From: Thalassia testudinum
Lineage: Eukaryota; Streptophyta; Magnoliopsida; Alismatales; Hydrocharitaceae
Reading direction: 5' to 3'
DNA length: 64,000 nt
NCBI GenBank assembly: GCA_037157565.1
Contig: JAZHRO010000073.1
Coordinates: forward strand, 94,280,001 to 94,344,000
The position numbers and the translations under genes are program-made. The notes under the pieces are model-generated. The model made no database searches, was not told the origin of the DNA, and saw only the letters and a list, made by a program, of their open reading frames with translations. The first letter of the stretch is position 1. The number at the start of each line of letters is the position of its first letter. Positions 9,425 through 21,826 of this stretch are shown here, piece by piece.

Positions 9425-11139
9425 TGAAAGATGACTTTTCACTTTGCGTTATAGTATTTAAGTGGTGGAAAAATCGACTAATCAAAAAAATTGAAAATAA
9501 CCACTTGCAGAAGAGCGGGTCGTGTCCACAAGGAGGCAATTATGCAATAAATACTTAATTATTTAATATTATTTCAGATAGTGCAAAATCCCTATTCAAA
9601 TCTGACATAAAATGTGAAGGAAAGTAGATTTGCAATAACTTAAAAAGATAAGGGTATATGTGTAGTTTTCCCTCATAGAAATCCTCAATAAACTTATGAT
9701 GAATTTATGCAATTTTCACGTGATGTGTACTAGAGAAAATTAGTACTTAAGTTAAACCTAAAAATCAATCTTCAAACTAGTGAATATCAATATCATGCAA
9801 TTATAAGGAACTATGAGTGTTCAAGCGCAATTCTGCCACAATATAATAATAAATAAAATCAAATTATGTGGCAATGGCACTGAATGTAAATACTAATTAG
9901 TGGAAAACAGAGCTTTTTTGCTCTCTCCTCCTCGCGATGGAAAGAAAGAACCGGCGGGGCTTTGGAGAGACAAAGGAGGATGGTGAGGACGAGGGCTCTT
10001 CGATGGTGGCAGCAGCGGCGACGGAGGTGGTCGGAGGTGGCCAGAGCATCGGCCTGTTGGCTCTGTTGAAGGATGAAGGTGCTGGTGACAGGCAACGTTG
10101 GCGTGCGCGCGCTTGCGGTGAGGCAGTGAGTAGAGGCCGGAGCGTGAAGGCAGGCGTGCGGGCGTGCGGTCTGCAGGTGGGTGGAGGGAGCACCTGTGGG
10201 TGCGCCTGCAGAGTGGTGGAAGGCGCTGGCGAGTGAGGTAGCGGCTGCAGGCTTGGTGCACTGAAGGCTGGAACGGCTGCGGTGAGGCGTACAGGCGAGG
10301 CGGGTACTGCAGATGCTGGAGTGTGTGTGGAAGGGAGATGGGCGCGTGGGTGCATTGCTGCAGTGCAGTGCAGGAGCGGAAAGTAGGTGCACCTGCAGAT
10401 GGAGCGAGTGAGTGGTGGGGCTTGCGGGTGCGCCTGTAGGGTGGAGAGGCACTATGAGAGGGAGGCGGTCTGCAGGCTTGGTGCGGGCGCTCTGCACGGA
10501 GCGCCTGCGGCTGGTGGCATGCGGGCGTGCTGAAGGGAGGTGCACCTGCAGTGAAGTGCGCTGGTGGTGGAAGTGCCTGCGGACACGACTGGAGGTGGGC
10601 GTACCTGTAGATGGCGGTGAAGGCGCACAGTGCCTTTAGTCACGGCTGGAGGGAGATGCGGTGCGGGAGAGGCACGCGGTTGGGAGCTGGCCGACGGGCA
10701 TGTGCAAGGTGGTGCAGGTGGGTGCGCTGAGTACACAGTGCATGCGGTGGAGTTTTCTTTTCCGCCAAGGGAAAGATGATCCCCGTTCTTCTCTCCACCT
10801 CCTCTCTTTAACTCCTCTCTCTCCCAGCATGCGCCAATCCAGGGATTTCCAAATCCCTTTTCTATTTTCAATCGGCGGGTGTTGGAGAAGAGTTACAACT
10901 AGCCGGAGGAAAGGGAAAAGACCCGCCGGTTGTTGGGGAAATTTGCTCCCCAACCCTTGCTCTTTCTAAATATAATACTTGCACATAAAAACAACAAAAT
11001 CATTAAGTTATAGAATGTTATAAACTTAAATCATGATGCGTACAAATCTTCTACAACTTAATTGCAATTATTAACACACCTACAAGGTACGATTAAAGGC
11101 ACTTAGGCTTAATATTAGTCCATTAAAATGGACTCATCA
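9425..11139 (-). repeat. R3 5' LTR, 1715 bp
   Basis: On the minus strand it starts TGATGAGTCCATTTTAATGG, with an 8-bp inverted repeat, and ends just before the primer site. The U5 motif is at 9513-9540. The centre (9930-10770) is GC-rich with many CTGCAG-type words, giving long meaningless ORFs on both strands. AGGGATTTCCAAATCCCT at 10841-10858 is an extra palindrome. Confidence 0.85.
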
Positions 11140-11142
11140 GTA

Positions 11143-11534
11143 TCCAACACATTGACAAGGCTCTGTTTGATTTGGGTGCGAGGGTGAATATTTTACCGAG
11201 CTCTGTCTACGATCTTTTGGGATGTGAGTTAAAGCCTAGTCTAGTCATCCTCCAGGTTGTAGATAGATCGCTTAAGACACCGCGGGGATTATTGGAAGAT
11301 GTCCTGGTGAGAGTGAAGGACTTCTTCTTCCCTGTTGACTTTCTTGTGCTAGATACTGACCCATCGAATAAGCCCACTAAGCCGTCCATTATTCTGGGAC
11401 GCCCCTTCCTGGCCACAACCAAAGCCTCTATCAATTGTAGATCAGGGGCACTTAAAATGGGCTTTGGAAACAAGAAGATCCGGTTAAATGTTTTTGATAC
11501 TTACAAGCAATTCGAATTTGAAGATTGTTTTTAG
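11143..11534 (+). pseudogene. R2 aspartic protease, N-terminus removed by R3
   Basis: The frame enters directly from the R3 junction. FDLGARVNILP (around 11169-11201) is the active-site loop and IILGRPFLATT (around 11391-11423) the conserved C-terminal loop. A TAG at 11532-11534 ends the open stretch, but the same frame continues into the RT region, so this was one Pro-Pol polyprotein. Confidence 0.85.
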
Positions 11535-11561
11535 ATTGAGGTTGCTGATGAAATAATTGAG

Positions 11562-13260
11562 GTGACTACTCCAGCACTCCTATGTAGAGATGCCCTCCAA
11601 AAGGTCATATCTAAGGACCATCCTCCGATAGTAAAGAAATTGAAGGGGGAAATACCCGAATTAGAAGAGTTGGTGGGGATACACATAGAGCCTCTATCCC
11701 TACCTAGGATCGTGAAGGTAGATCTGCTACCTGAGGTGGGGACATCTCAACTTAAACCCTCAATCCGAAAGGTTCCTGAGTTGGAGTTGAAACCCCTCCC
11801 GAGCACTTTAAAGTATTCTTTCCTTGGCCCTAATGACACGCTCCCCGTTATTATCTCATTTGCATTATCTGAATCGCAAGAGGAAGCTATGCTTGAGTGT
11901 TTACAAAGGCATAAGGAAGCAATTGCCTGGTCAATTGTTGATATTAATGGAGTTGATCCTGCCCTTTGCATGCATCATATATACACGAACGAGTTCGTGA
12001 AACCCTTCTGAGACATGCAGAGAAGGCTCAACCCCAATATGCAGGAGGTTGTTAAAAAGGAGATTTTAATTTGGCTGGATGCAGGGATTATCTACCCCAT
12101 TTCAGATAGTAAATGAGTCAGTCCTATTCATGTGGTGCCCTAAAAGGCAGGAATCACTGTGGAAGAGAACGACTAAGGAGAGTTGGTAACCACTAGACCC
12201 TCAACTGGTTGGAGGGTTTGCATTGATTACCATCGTTTAAACACGACTACCCAGAAAGACCATTTCCCCTTACCGTTTATCGATCAAATTTTGGAACGAC
12301 TGGTGGGGAACAAGTACTTCTGTTTCCTTGATGGGTACTCTGGGTATATTTAGATAGCCGTCTTTCCTTACGATCAAGATCGTACTACCTTCACAAGTCC
12401 GTATGGTACATTTGCGTTCCGCCGAAAGACATTTAGGTTATGTAATGCTCTTGCCACGTTCCAACAATGTATGACGGCTATATTTTCTGATATGATCGAC
12501 AAGTTTGTTGAGATTTTCGTGGATGACTTCTCCATTTACGATTTGTCGTTTGACCTATGCCTTTCGCACCTTGATAAAGTCTTTACCCGTTGTGAAGAGG
12601 CAAAGCTGGGAGAAAAGCCACTTTATGGTCCAGCAGGGCATTGTGTTAGGGCATGTAGTTTCCGAGAGAGGATTAGAGGTGGATACTGCAAAAATTGATT
12701 CCATCTTTAAGCTTCCATCACCCACCAATATTCGTCAATTTAGATCTTTTCTTGGCCATGTTGGATTTTATAGGCGCTTGATTAGAGATTTCAGTAAAAT
12801 CTCTAAGCCACTCTACGACCTATTAGCAAAGGATGTCTCCTTCGATTTTGATGATAAATGTGGTGAGGCTTTCCAAGTCTTGAAGAAAGCCCTTATCACC
12901 ATGTCGATTCTCTAAGCACCAGATTGGACCCTCCCATTTGACCTAATGTGTGATGCTTCTGATTTTGCAGTGGGAGCGATCTTAGGTCAAAGGGTTGATG
13001 GCAAACCTCATATGTTGCATTATGCCAGCAAGACCCTTACGGATCCTCAGCAAAACTACACGGTCACTGAAAAGGAGCTTCTTGCTATAGTGTTTGCTTT
13101 GGAAAAGTTTCGGTCTTATCTTTTGTGATCCAAGGTTGTGGTGTTCACTGATCATTCAGCTTTAAAGCATCTTCTTGCTAAAAAGGACACCAAACCTCGC
13201 CTAATTTGTTGGATTCTGCTACTTCAAGAGTTTGACCTGGAAATTAAAGATAAGAAAGGA
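11562..13260 (+). pseudogene. R2 reverse transcriptase and RNase H, broken
   Basis: Copies element RNA into DNA and degrades the RNA strand. Visible RT blocks: the linker with YSFLGPNDTLPVII (about 11815), MQRRLNPNMQEVVKKEI (about 12015), HFPLPFIDQILERL (about 12260), and the catalytic FVDDFSIY (about 12517-12540), so the two Asp are kept. RNase H shows CDASDFAVGAILG (about 12949), the Glu in TEKELLAI (about 13069) and TDHSALKHL (about 13147). Stops lie at about 12009, 12114, 12351, 12913 and 13126, and there is a frameshift near 12600. Non-functional. Confidence 0.9.
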
Positions 13261-14620
13261 GTTGAGACTTTCCTGCTGGTAGTATCCAAGAGACTTTCCT
13301 TCATGTGTCTCTGATGGCAGTGGAGACTAAAACTCCTTGGTTTGCGGACATAGTGAACTATCTGGTCACAGGCATTACCCCTAGTACTTGGGACAAGTAG
13401 AAGCGAGACAGGTTTCTTGCTGGCATTAAATTTTATCACTGGGAGGAACCTGAGCTTTTTAGAATAGGCCCTGACCAACTTTTCTGCCATTACGTCCCTG
13501 ATGAAGAACAAGGAGTGTTCTGAGTTTCTGCCGTGACCTCCACTGTGGGGGACATTTTAGTGGAAAAAAGACTACCCATAAGGTTCTTCAGTCTGGCTTT
13601 TGGTGGCCCACCTTATTCCGAGATGCACATACATATGTGGGCACATGTCTATGTTGCCAGTAGATGGGAACCATCGGAAAAAGGTATGAGATGCCCCAAC
13701 AACCTATCCTCCCTGTTGAGATCTTTGATATTTGGGGCATCGACTTCATGGGTACCTTTCTTGTGTCCTTTGGATATGAGTACATCCTTGTGGCTGTGGA
13801 CTATGTATCGAAATGGATAGAAGCCATACCCGCGCAAACCAATGACCATTCCATGGTCTTGGGTTTTGTTAAGGCTAATATCATTTCTCGGTATGGGTGC
13901 CCAAGGACAATCATAAGTGATGGAGGACCTCACTTCACGAATGTACATTTCATATGACTACTCCAAAATTTGGGAGTCAACCACATGATAGCCACACCTT
14001 ACCATTCCCAAATGAGTGGATAGGTTGAAGTGTTTAGTAGGGAGATTAAACGAATTTTAGAAAAAACTGTCAGGCCTGATAGTAGGGATTGGTCTAAAAA
14101 ACTAAATGATGCTCTTTGGGCCTACAGAACAGCATATAAGACTCCCTTGGGCATGTCTCCTTTCCGACTTGTCTATGGAAAGGTGTGCCATCTTCCAGTT
14201 GAAATCCAACACAAAGCCTATTAGGCTATTAAAAACATTAACTTGAATCTGGATAAAGCAGGAAAGGCACGTATGCTGGAGTAAAGTGAGCTTGAGGAGC
14301 TTCGTAATGAAGCCTATGAAACTTCTCAAGCTTACAAGCAACATACAAAGGTCTTCCATGATAAGCACATCATTAGAAAGACCTTTGAGCCCAACCAGTG
14401 GGTCTAGCTTTTCAATTCCAGACTTAAAATTATTTCTAGGAAAGCTCAAGTCCCGCTGGGATAGGCCATAGTTGTTATCGATACCTTCCCTAATGAAGCT
14501 ATAGAAATTCGAAACCCTACTTCTGGTGCGAGGTTTAAGGTAAATGGCCAACGACTTAAACCTTATATTACACTTTCAGATGGCCATATTTTGGATGCAC
14601 TTCGGCTTGAGGAGCCTTAG
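13261..14620 (+). pseudogene. R2 integrase, broken
   Basis: Inserts the cDNA into the genome in intact elements. The zinc-binding region is recognisable as LHCGGHFS (about 13536-13559) and WWPTLF. The catalytic core starts WGIDFMG (about 13736), followed by [10 protein letters not shown] (about 13913) and VEVFSREIK (about 14027), so the D-D-E residues are still present. Stops and shifts occur at about 13500, 13655, 13955, 14020 and 14222. The C-terminal segment [20 protein letters not shown] (about 14120) is characteristic of Athila integrases. Confidence 0.9.
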
Positions 14621-16195
14621 CTCCTCCCACTCTTTTCCTCAGGTGATATTCTTTTGTGTCGTTATTTTTCCAATGAGGACATTATCAATCTTAGGCATGG
14701 GAGAGTATAACCTAAGGATGTTTATAGCATTTATAAATAATTGCAAACATTTAGAATAGTGTATTAGCCAAAAAAAAACCTTTTCTTTTCTTGAGCTGAA
14801 TTGGTTAGTTCCTAGTAGAAAATTTTTCAAGGTAGTGCCATTGAAGTTTTTCTTCTTGAATTATTTCTTAAGTTCAGAATCTAGTACAGTTATGTTCACT
14901 TACACGTAGACTTGGTAAAGGATCTTTGTAGAAAATCAATAAACAGTTTTAGTCTACTAGACCCTTGGACAGTTAAAAGGGAGTCAGGCATATGATCTTC
15001 TATTAGATCCACCTCATATTTGTGAGAAGAAAGTAGAGAGATTACTGGTGCGCTAAGTCTAGTGTAAGGACTCTTAATTTCTAGACTATTAAATGAGGAT
15101 ACCTCATATTTAGGCATAGTTTTCACTCTCTGGTCCTATGTGTGTACATTGTGTGAATTTCTGAGAGTCACCAAATAAGGTAGATACATAGAGATTGAGT
15201 CTTGATAAAACTATGACTATAGTGGATGGTTACGACCGTCCTTCATAGAGTCCTCAGCTAAAGGAGGGTAATAGTGTTAAAGGCCAAAAGTACGCGTGTC
15301 CTATCCATCCTTTCCCGGTGCCAAAAGTAGGCACTTCCACTAAATAAGCCACACAATATCCTCTTGACCATCATTATTCCTAATAATGCCTCATGAATAA
15401 AAGTTTGCCTCTTGTTATGTTAATTTTTATAAAACAAAAAGAGAGAGAAAAGAAAAAATTGAAAAAATAGAAAAAGAAAGAGAGGAAAATATTTATAAAA
15501 AAGGAGAAAACGAAAAAAAAGAGAGTCCATGTTTGGAGTTTTATCTTCATGTCATTTTCTGTAAATGTTTTTGAGGCAACAACAAAAACACTCATTGCGA
15601 TCTACCAAATATGACCCACACCTACTTTTCAATATTTCTGATCGCCCGAATATTGGCTAAGGACTTATAACTTAGTTGTAGAGTTATTAGGATTTTCATT
15701 GACGTGTGAATGCCATGTGAGGCCACCAAATATTGAGTACATTTACAAAAAATTTGTAAGATATGTGATCTCAGAAAAGAAAGACGGAAGAAAGAGAAAA
15801 AGAAAGGAGAGAGTGAGTGAGCACAATGTTTAGCCTATCTTGGGGTTGACTTGTTTAATAATTTAGAGATCTAGAGGTTGCAGTACTAGACTACATGTAG
15901 CACCAGATGAGTGTGAGCCACCAAATATTAATCCATTCAACTCAGTATCTCCTACTTAAGCCAAAAAGCTGCGGTCAAACTATAAATTATTTTCTGCTTT
16001 ACCCCCAAAGGAAGTAATTGCCTATCCCGATAGAAATGTTTACCAAGGGTTAAGTGCGAACTGCAAATGTAAGTTGGTTTTTCACTTGGATCCGTTACCT
16101 AGGCTACTATCACTTATTTTTACATTTGTCTGGATCTCTAAATTTTTGAAATAAAAAAAAGAAAAAGAAAGAAATCTTTGGTCACTTCTATCACT
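14621..16195 (+). other. R2 3' noncoding region
   Basis: No ORF with support. Homologous to the R1 module: same order of conserved blocks, purine-rich runs (15430-15525, 15774-15815), and CACCAAATA-like motifs at 15168, 15337, 15602, 15723 and 15918. Confidence 0.72.
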
Positions 16196-16233
16196 TTTGC
16201 TAGGGACTAGCAAAAATTAGGCACGGGGGCATT
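16196..16233 (+). other. R2 pre-PPT hairpin and polypurine tract
   Basis: TTTGCTAGGGACTAGCAAA (16196-16214) is identical to the R1 hairpin. It is followed by AGGCACGGGGGCATT up to the LTR. Confidence 0.87.
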
Positions 16234-17753
16234 TGATAAGTCCAATTTATTGGACAGTTATTTGGCTTAAGTACATATGGAGTACGTTTCCTTGTGGTTT
16301 AATGGATTAAACTAAGTATTAATTAAGCTTAGCTTACGAATATTTTTGTGTCGGCTTTGCATTCTAATACACACTTTTATGCTTATTTGATATATGCAGG
16401 TAGAAAGAAGCGTAACTGGGCGTGAATGTGATTACCACTTGAATGAGGGGTATACCTATAATTATCCATTACCGTTGCTCCCTCCGCTGGCATTCAAATC
16501 AAGCAGTTATGCACCTACGAAGGGAGAGGTAGAGGTTGTGGATCTGGAGAGGGATAAGAGCTATGGCTGGGGGATCTAGCGAGGACTACTTTCATTCTGG
16601 GGGGGTACGTTCATCTTCTTCCTGGTTCTTCACCGTGGACTCGAGGGCATACACTATGGCATAGACGTTGTCCACTATTCCCTTCAACCGCTGCTTGTCT
16701 TCACTGACTCTATGGCATGCATGGTGATAGCGTGCATGCCACCACCACCTACCAGCACCATCAGCAGCCATTAGCCACACTCACCCCCATCGCCACAGCC
16801 ATCCCAACACCAATCGAACCCACCACCTACTCCACTTCCACTTCTTTTCCTTCGATTTCTTCTTCTTCTCCACCCAACCCCTTCCTTATTCACCTCCTTC
16901 GACCTCCAAAGAACCCAACATCACCGTCGAGTAGCAGCTCTATTCAGCCAACTCTAGCAACCATCTTCTGCGCCAACATCATCGGTGTGACACCCATGCT
17001 CTACCATGGCTGCTCTCCATGTCAGAATGGCAACGGATAGCCCCTCCACACCAGCGGCACTCGACCTACATCGACCATCCTCGTCGCCAATCGGCCATCT
17101 CCAGCGACCTCTCGCACCGACACCACGATCGCGATCCTCATCCTTCAACACACCTCCGACGCAAACCGCTCTGCCCACCGTGGCCCCCTCTTCATGCACA
17201 ATGTCGGCCACCATCCTCCCCTATTTTTCAACAGTGGATGGGGTATTAGATGCAATGATACGTTAGGGAGGTGATTGAGGAAGTGGAATTTTATATATAT
17301 ATATATGTTGTTGAATTTACTCTCTAGCCCCTCTCATTCCCTCTATTCTACGGCAAGCTTTCTCTACCTCTCATAACTAAGATGATTATGAAGCAAGGGA
17401 ATATTTATTAAGTGAAAAGCACAAGGTGTTTATCCTAATTTTTGAAGTGTTAATTGCATGAAATATTCTCTAACTCTCTCATCCTTTATTATTTCATCTA
17501 ACGATAAGTATTGATGTGAACAAGAGACTCATTTAAAGAATAATCTTACTAAGCATTTTTCTATGAAATTAAGATTAATGTGGAAACATTTGTGAGTTTA
17601 TTTGGTTCGTACCTTCCTGTGGATGTAACATCATTATTGTCATTTAATTTGATATATGTTTTAATTTTGATTAAGAGATTTTCCACCACATAAAATATAA
17701 TCACATATCTTTTTATTGCTATCATTTATAAATAAGATAAATTCTCTCCATCA
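16234..17753 (+). repeat. R2 3' LTR, ~1.52 kb
   Basis: Starts TGATAAGTCC directly after the polypurine tract; GTCCAAT/ATTGGAC forms the terminal hairpin. The U5 motif is weak (17611-17630) and followed by the GATTTTCCACCACATAAAA block also found in R10 and R3. The end is placed at CTCCATCA because the R4 reading frame resumes right after it; the exact base is inferred. Confidence 0.78.
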
Positions 17754-18609
17754 TTAGGATTGGATAAGATGTCATACTTAAGGTTGGATCCTCAACCTTG
17801 ATTTTCTTACCACCAACTTATGGCATACTCGAACTAGTTTTATCACCTTGTGCTTTCCGGATTCTATTGAGCTGGTTTATCAGATTATCTGTATTTCTTT
17901 TATTAGTTTCTCTCATCCCCTAGACTACCTGGAGTAATTGGGTGATCTTAGGATCACCACCATGGCCAGGGATTTGATCAGGCTAAGGATAATAATTTTC
18001 AGGATTTCTTTCCTTAGTTGAATCAAAATATCTATCATTTGAATACCTAGGGTAAGAATCATATCTTTGGTTTGGTGTTTTAGGGTTATCCTAATGAGAA
18101 GGTGAAGTTGTTTGGGTGGAATTGGGATAATTTGCAAAGTGATTTCGAGGATAGGATTGGTATTCTAGGTATTGGGATTCTGAGGCATATCCCTGATCTG
18201 GGGAGAGATGATTTTGGTTGAATCAGTAAAGATAGTTGGTCATGCCAATCAAGTGCTGGTCCTGCATAGAGAGTGTCTTTTGAGGTTGTATAGATCCTTG
18301 ATATCCAGTGATCCATTTAGGATTTGAGGTAGGCCTAGCTATACCCGGGGAATATGAGGTGTAGCCAAGGGAATCAAGTCCCGGGTGTTGAGGAGAGTTC
18401 TCCCATCTTGAAGAAGTTGAACTTAGGGAAGGGTTGGGATAGGGAGAATAGTGTGAGGCAAAAGAGTATGGGTCTATGGTTTCCTCCTCAATTAGTTCTT
18501 CCTCATGGCAATTAGTCATTGGAATGTATTCAGAAAAATTAGGTATTCTCCTTAATTTACTCTCTAAAGGTAGTACCAAATCAGGGTTCAAAGATCTTTT
18601 AGCATCCAT
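17754..18609 (-). pseudogene. R4 Tyr/Pro/Ser-rich Gag-like protein
   Basis: Starts at the ATG at 18609 (MDAKRSLNPD; the RSLNP recalls the MLGRRSLNP start of R7 Gag). Open for 128 codons; then a single stop and further decay, with the same composition continuing to the R2 junction. Rich in Y, P, S and N with repeated short words such as ASHYSPYP and SYPRNH. Near 17900-17810 the frame gives ETNKRNTDNL and LNRIRKAQG, aligning with the helical stretch of the R1 protein. No capsid domain seen. Function unknown; a disordered nucleoprotein role is a guess. Confidence 0.62.
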
Positions 18610-20031
18610 GTACCAGAAGAAAGTTAATAGATGAGAGAGAGAAGACAGATGAGATAATACCTTACCCTTTCAAATAAGCAATCAAACTGGTCTTTAAGAG
18701 TGTTATCACTAAATAGACCTGATCTCGGCTCCCCAAAACACGATTGGGTTAGATCAACCCTTGAATTACTTGGCTGGCCAGAAGGGTGGGACCCCTTAGG
18801 ACACCCTACATAGCAGGACACCACTAAGGGTTAATGCAGTTACCGCACTGACCCTTCTTGTCACCAGTGGGTCCAAGTAGACAAGGCCTTGACCTTAACC
18901 CAATCTAGTTTCAAGTCCCCAAGTCTATTAGTCTTGCCTAGGGCACGTCTACTCAATTTTAGGCTTGGCTTTCATTGTGCTTTTGGAATATGATGGGCGT
19001 TAGGGGGTGTTTGCCTTAAGATTGATTTTAGAGATGTGAAGATCTCATGCAAAAGGTTCACAAGTAATTTTTTTTATGATGAAGTGAATTTTAGGATTCA
19101 AATGCTTGTGTTAGCGAATTTTAGGGTTCACTTGATTTAATCTCTTCAATCAAGGTTTTCATGAGGCACACAAGAGTTTTTTGCAAATCCCAATTTATTT
19201 GATATATTTCCTTTAAGTATGAAAATACAGGTGTGCTCTATTCTTAATGTGAAACCCTAAGCATAAATAGTTTTAATATGCTCCTTTTAAGTCCAAATTC
19301 ATGGAAGTGATGCGACCCAAGAAATGCAATCAATTGGACCTATAACACCACTAATTAGGCACTCATAAAATATTTTTCAAGAATTTTAATGCATGTTTTC
19401 TATTTTTTTCTGATTTAAAGTATACTGGGGGTTTTATAGTCTATTTTGACCCCCAGTTCATGATTTAATAATTCATATAATCAAACGTGCAATAAATATT
19501 TTTTTCATATTTTCTATAAATTCTTGATTATCTCAAAAATTCAGTGCCACAAATTTAAGTCAATCGGAGTTGTACAAAAATTCCTATTATATTTTGAACT
19601 CTGAAAAATCAGGAATAGTAACTGAATTGATAATAAATTAGTGCATGAATTTTTAAAAATTTTATACAACTCAGATTTACGCAATATTTGGAATGTTGTT
19701 CATCACTTTGAAACACACGTCCACTAAAAATTTGAGAATTTTCGGACATGCAATGTTTTAGAAATTAAATTTATAACTTAAGATTTTCTTTTAGCCTGAA
19801 AATCACTAACAAGAGGGTTTTTTTTTTAATAGGGAAGAAAATTTTGACTAATCCAAAGGTTCAAACAAATCCTAAATCTAACTAATCTAACTATGGGTAT
19901 TTACCTAAGGTTCAAACTCTCAATTCCCGTTGTATTTCGTTCTAATTTCCTCTCTTTCCTACACACACGAAATCAATGAAAATAGGAAGTTAAAAATCTC
20001 AAATTCGCACAAAAAAGCTTCAAAAATTTTC
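18610..20031 (-). other. R4 leader
   Basis: 1.4 kb between primer site and ATG without a credible ORF. Poly-A/T runs at 19061 and 19817 and a CCCCCAG/CTGGGGG pair around 19425-19455. Style and some blocks resemble the R1 leader. Confidence 0.6.
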
Positions 20032-20055
20032 ATTGCCTCCCCGGCAATAGCGCCA
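20032..20055 (-). other. R4 primer-binding site with hairpin
   Basis: Minus strand TGGCGCTATTGCCGGGGA (20055-20038), two mismatches from tRNA-Asp. ATTGCC pairs with GGCAAT around GGGGA; relative to R3 the first pair changed from G-C to A-T on both sides. Confidence 0.88.
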
Positions 20056-20213
20056 ACTTGTTCGGCATGTAAATTGCATTATAGAAGTTGATTTAGTTGT
20101 AATATAGTGCGAAACGCGCTGACAAATAAATTTATGAACTCCGGTGAGTGCCAGGAGGTTTGCAAAGAGGCAATCTCAATTTTTGTAGAGGCTTTTCAAT
20201 AAAACTAATTCTA

Positions 20214-20400
20214 ACTAGATATATATATATAAATATATAAATAAATATATATATATATATATATGAATATATGTATAAAGTAGATATCTAGAGAATCATA
20301 ATTTTATTGCAATTAGATAGAGCTTTTCACAATAGAAAATGCTAATAGAAACAGATATATAGATAGAAGATAGATAGATAGAGAGAGAGATAGAAAGAGG
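20214..20400. repeat. AT and GATA/GA microsatellites in R4 U5/R region
   Basis: A (TA)n tract with small interruptions at 20219-20276 and GATA/GAGA repeats at 20354-20405. Simple-sequence expansion inside an LTR. Confidence 0.85.
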
Positions 20401-20590
20401 CAGAGAGACGATGCCCCTTGTGGGATGCTTGTGCGAGATGCAGCAGCACCTCAAATCCAGAGCATCGGGATGAAGGTCGGAGCGGAGTTGTAGAGGGACG
20501 GAGAGTCACAGAGGGGAAGGTGGAAGAGATGTTTAGAGTTCATAGCAGGAGTTGTTGGAAGAGATGCCTTCAATAGGGGGCCCTAGGCCT

Positions 20591-20600
20591 CCTTTTATAG
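20591..20600 (-). promoter_or_regulatory. R4 LTR TATA box
   Basis: CTATAAAAGG on the minus strand in mid-LTR, the expected place for the Pol II promoter that transcribes the element. Confidence 0.6.
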
Positions 20601-21826
20601 CTTGATGAGGGGCAAAGAGGGCATTTTAACCCCCAAAACCATGTAACAACTCCTGAACGATCAGATCCATCGATCAGGAGATCAATGGACCAAATCGTGC
20701 CTTAAAACACCTTCATTTGCGCCTTCATCGAGCGGATTGCTTCTCTGGATGATGCGTGGCATGCCCACGTCCCTTGGATTCCAATCTGATGGCCCCGCTC
20801 GCTCCTCGCACCCGCCCAGCACCCGGTCGCAGCTTTTCCCTCCTTGCATGCCTGCACAAATTCAAATCACACCCAACAATCTCAGTCGTCCGATCTTACG
20901 ATCGGATAGCTTAAATCAAGCGCACCATCATCTTTTGAAGAGTGTATGAGATCGCACATAGCTCACTCGTTTGTTTGTGTGTGCAGCCATGGGAGCCTTC
21001 GGTCGCGACACATAGGTGCATCCTCGCCCTCTGACTCCGATCCGATAGCCAATAGTGCGCTTGCCCACCGCCTCTCTTGAATTTGCGTGGATTGAGTCTT
21101 GAACTCACGCTGTTGGTTCTTGAACAAGTGAGCTCACCATTGTGCTGTGGCCACCTTTGAGTCGTGGTTTTTGTTTTAAGGCAACTTATTCTCCGTTGTT
21201 GGATGAAGATCCAACAGTCGAGATCTTCTTTCCTTTGATGAGTCACAGATGGATGGGCAACGTGGTGCGCTCGTCGCCGTTGAATGAAGATGTAATGGCC
21301 CACAGCACGCGAGGGTAGCCTTCTCAGATGGGGTGGCGATGAGGGGGTAGCTGTGATGGTGCCACGTGGCACCATCATGGCAGTCCACTTCTTTTCCTTG
21401 TATCTGGTGATGTAGACCTCCAATTGGGTTGATTTTTACATCGTTGGACTGCAATCGTTGATCAAGATCCATCGGTGCGGTTGGATTTTTCATTTGAGGC
21501 TTGGATCTTTGTCCTTTTGCTCCATGATCTCCATTCTTTTATGGACTGCACACGATGCTCTGGTTGTCTGATCGGGACAATTTCGAAAGCATTAGACTTC
21601 CATCGTCGTTTTGGTCAGATCTGTCCAGTCTGATCTGACATCCACTGCTTTGAATCATCTGTGATTAAAATTATCTCTCATTAGTACATAAAATGATGAT
21701 ATTCTCTATATGACTAATAAAATAGCTATTGCACAAATTACGATGCCTATGAATGCATTATTCCTAAGTTTTGCTAGAATCTAGCTTAATTTACGTGATT
21801 TAGGTTGCATGATTAATGTGCAATCA

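Larger units (their letters stand above)
8324..11139 (-). mobile_element. R3: minus-strand Athila-type element, only 5' LTR, primer site and leader in window
   Basis: On the minus strand an LTR (11139 to 9425), a tRNA-Asp primer site and about 1 kb of leader are followed at 8323 by R1, which interrupts it. Gag, pol and 3' LTR would lie left of the window. At its right edge it interrupts the protease frame of R2. The LTR is related to the solo LTR R10 and to R15 at both ends. Confidence 0.82.
11140..17753 (+). mobile_element. R2: autonomous-type Athila element, pol onward, degenerate
   Basis: Starts inside protease because R3 is inserted there. It then carries RT, RNase H, integrase, a 3' noncoding region homologous to that of R1, a polypurine tract and a 3' LTR. 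Many in-frame stops and several frameshifts show that it is dead. Its 5' LTR and gag must lie left of the window. At 17753 it abuts the gag-like gene of minus-strand R4, into which it appears inserted. Confidence 0.87.
17754..21826 (-). mobile_element. R4: minus-strand non-autonomous Athila-type element, 5' half
   Basis: Minus-strand order: LTR (21826-20059), primer site, 1.4-kb leader, Tyr/Pro-rich gag-like gene, then interruption by R2 at 17753. The LTR starts TGATTGCACATTAATCA, close to the R1 start, and the encoded protein is the same type as in R1, so R1 and R4 probably belong to related non-autonomous families. Confidence 0.82.
20059..21826 (-). repeat. R4 5' LTR, 1768 bp
   Basis: Minus-strand TGATTGCACATTAATCA start (21826) and CCGAACA end (20059), three bases from the primer site. 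The terminal inverted stem is TGATT/AATCA. A TATA box lies at 20591-20600 and the U5 region at about 20138-20175. Confidence 0.85.

Noticed and set aside
9859..10953. Long overlapping ORFs on both strands
   Set aside because: They lie in the GC-rich core of the R3 LTR, have low-complexity H/P/A/R composition, and occur in all frames; composition effect.
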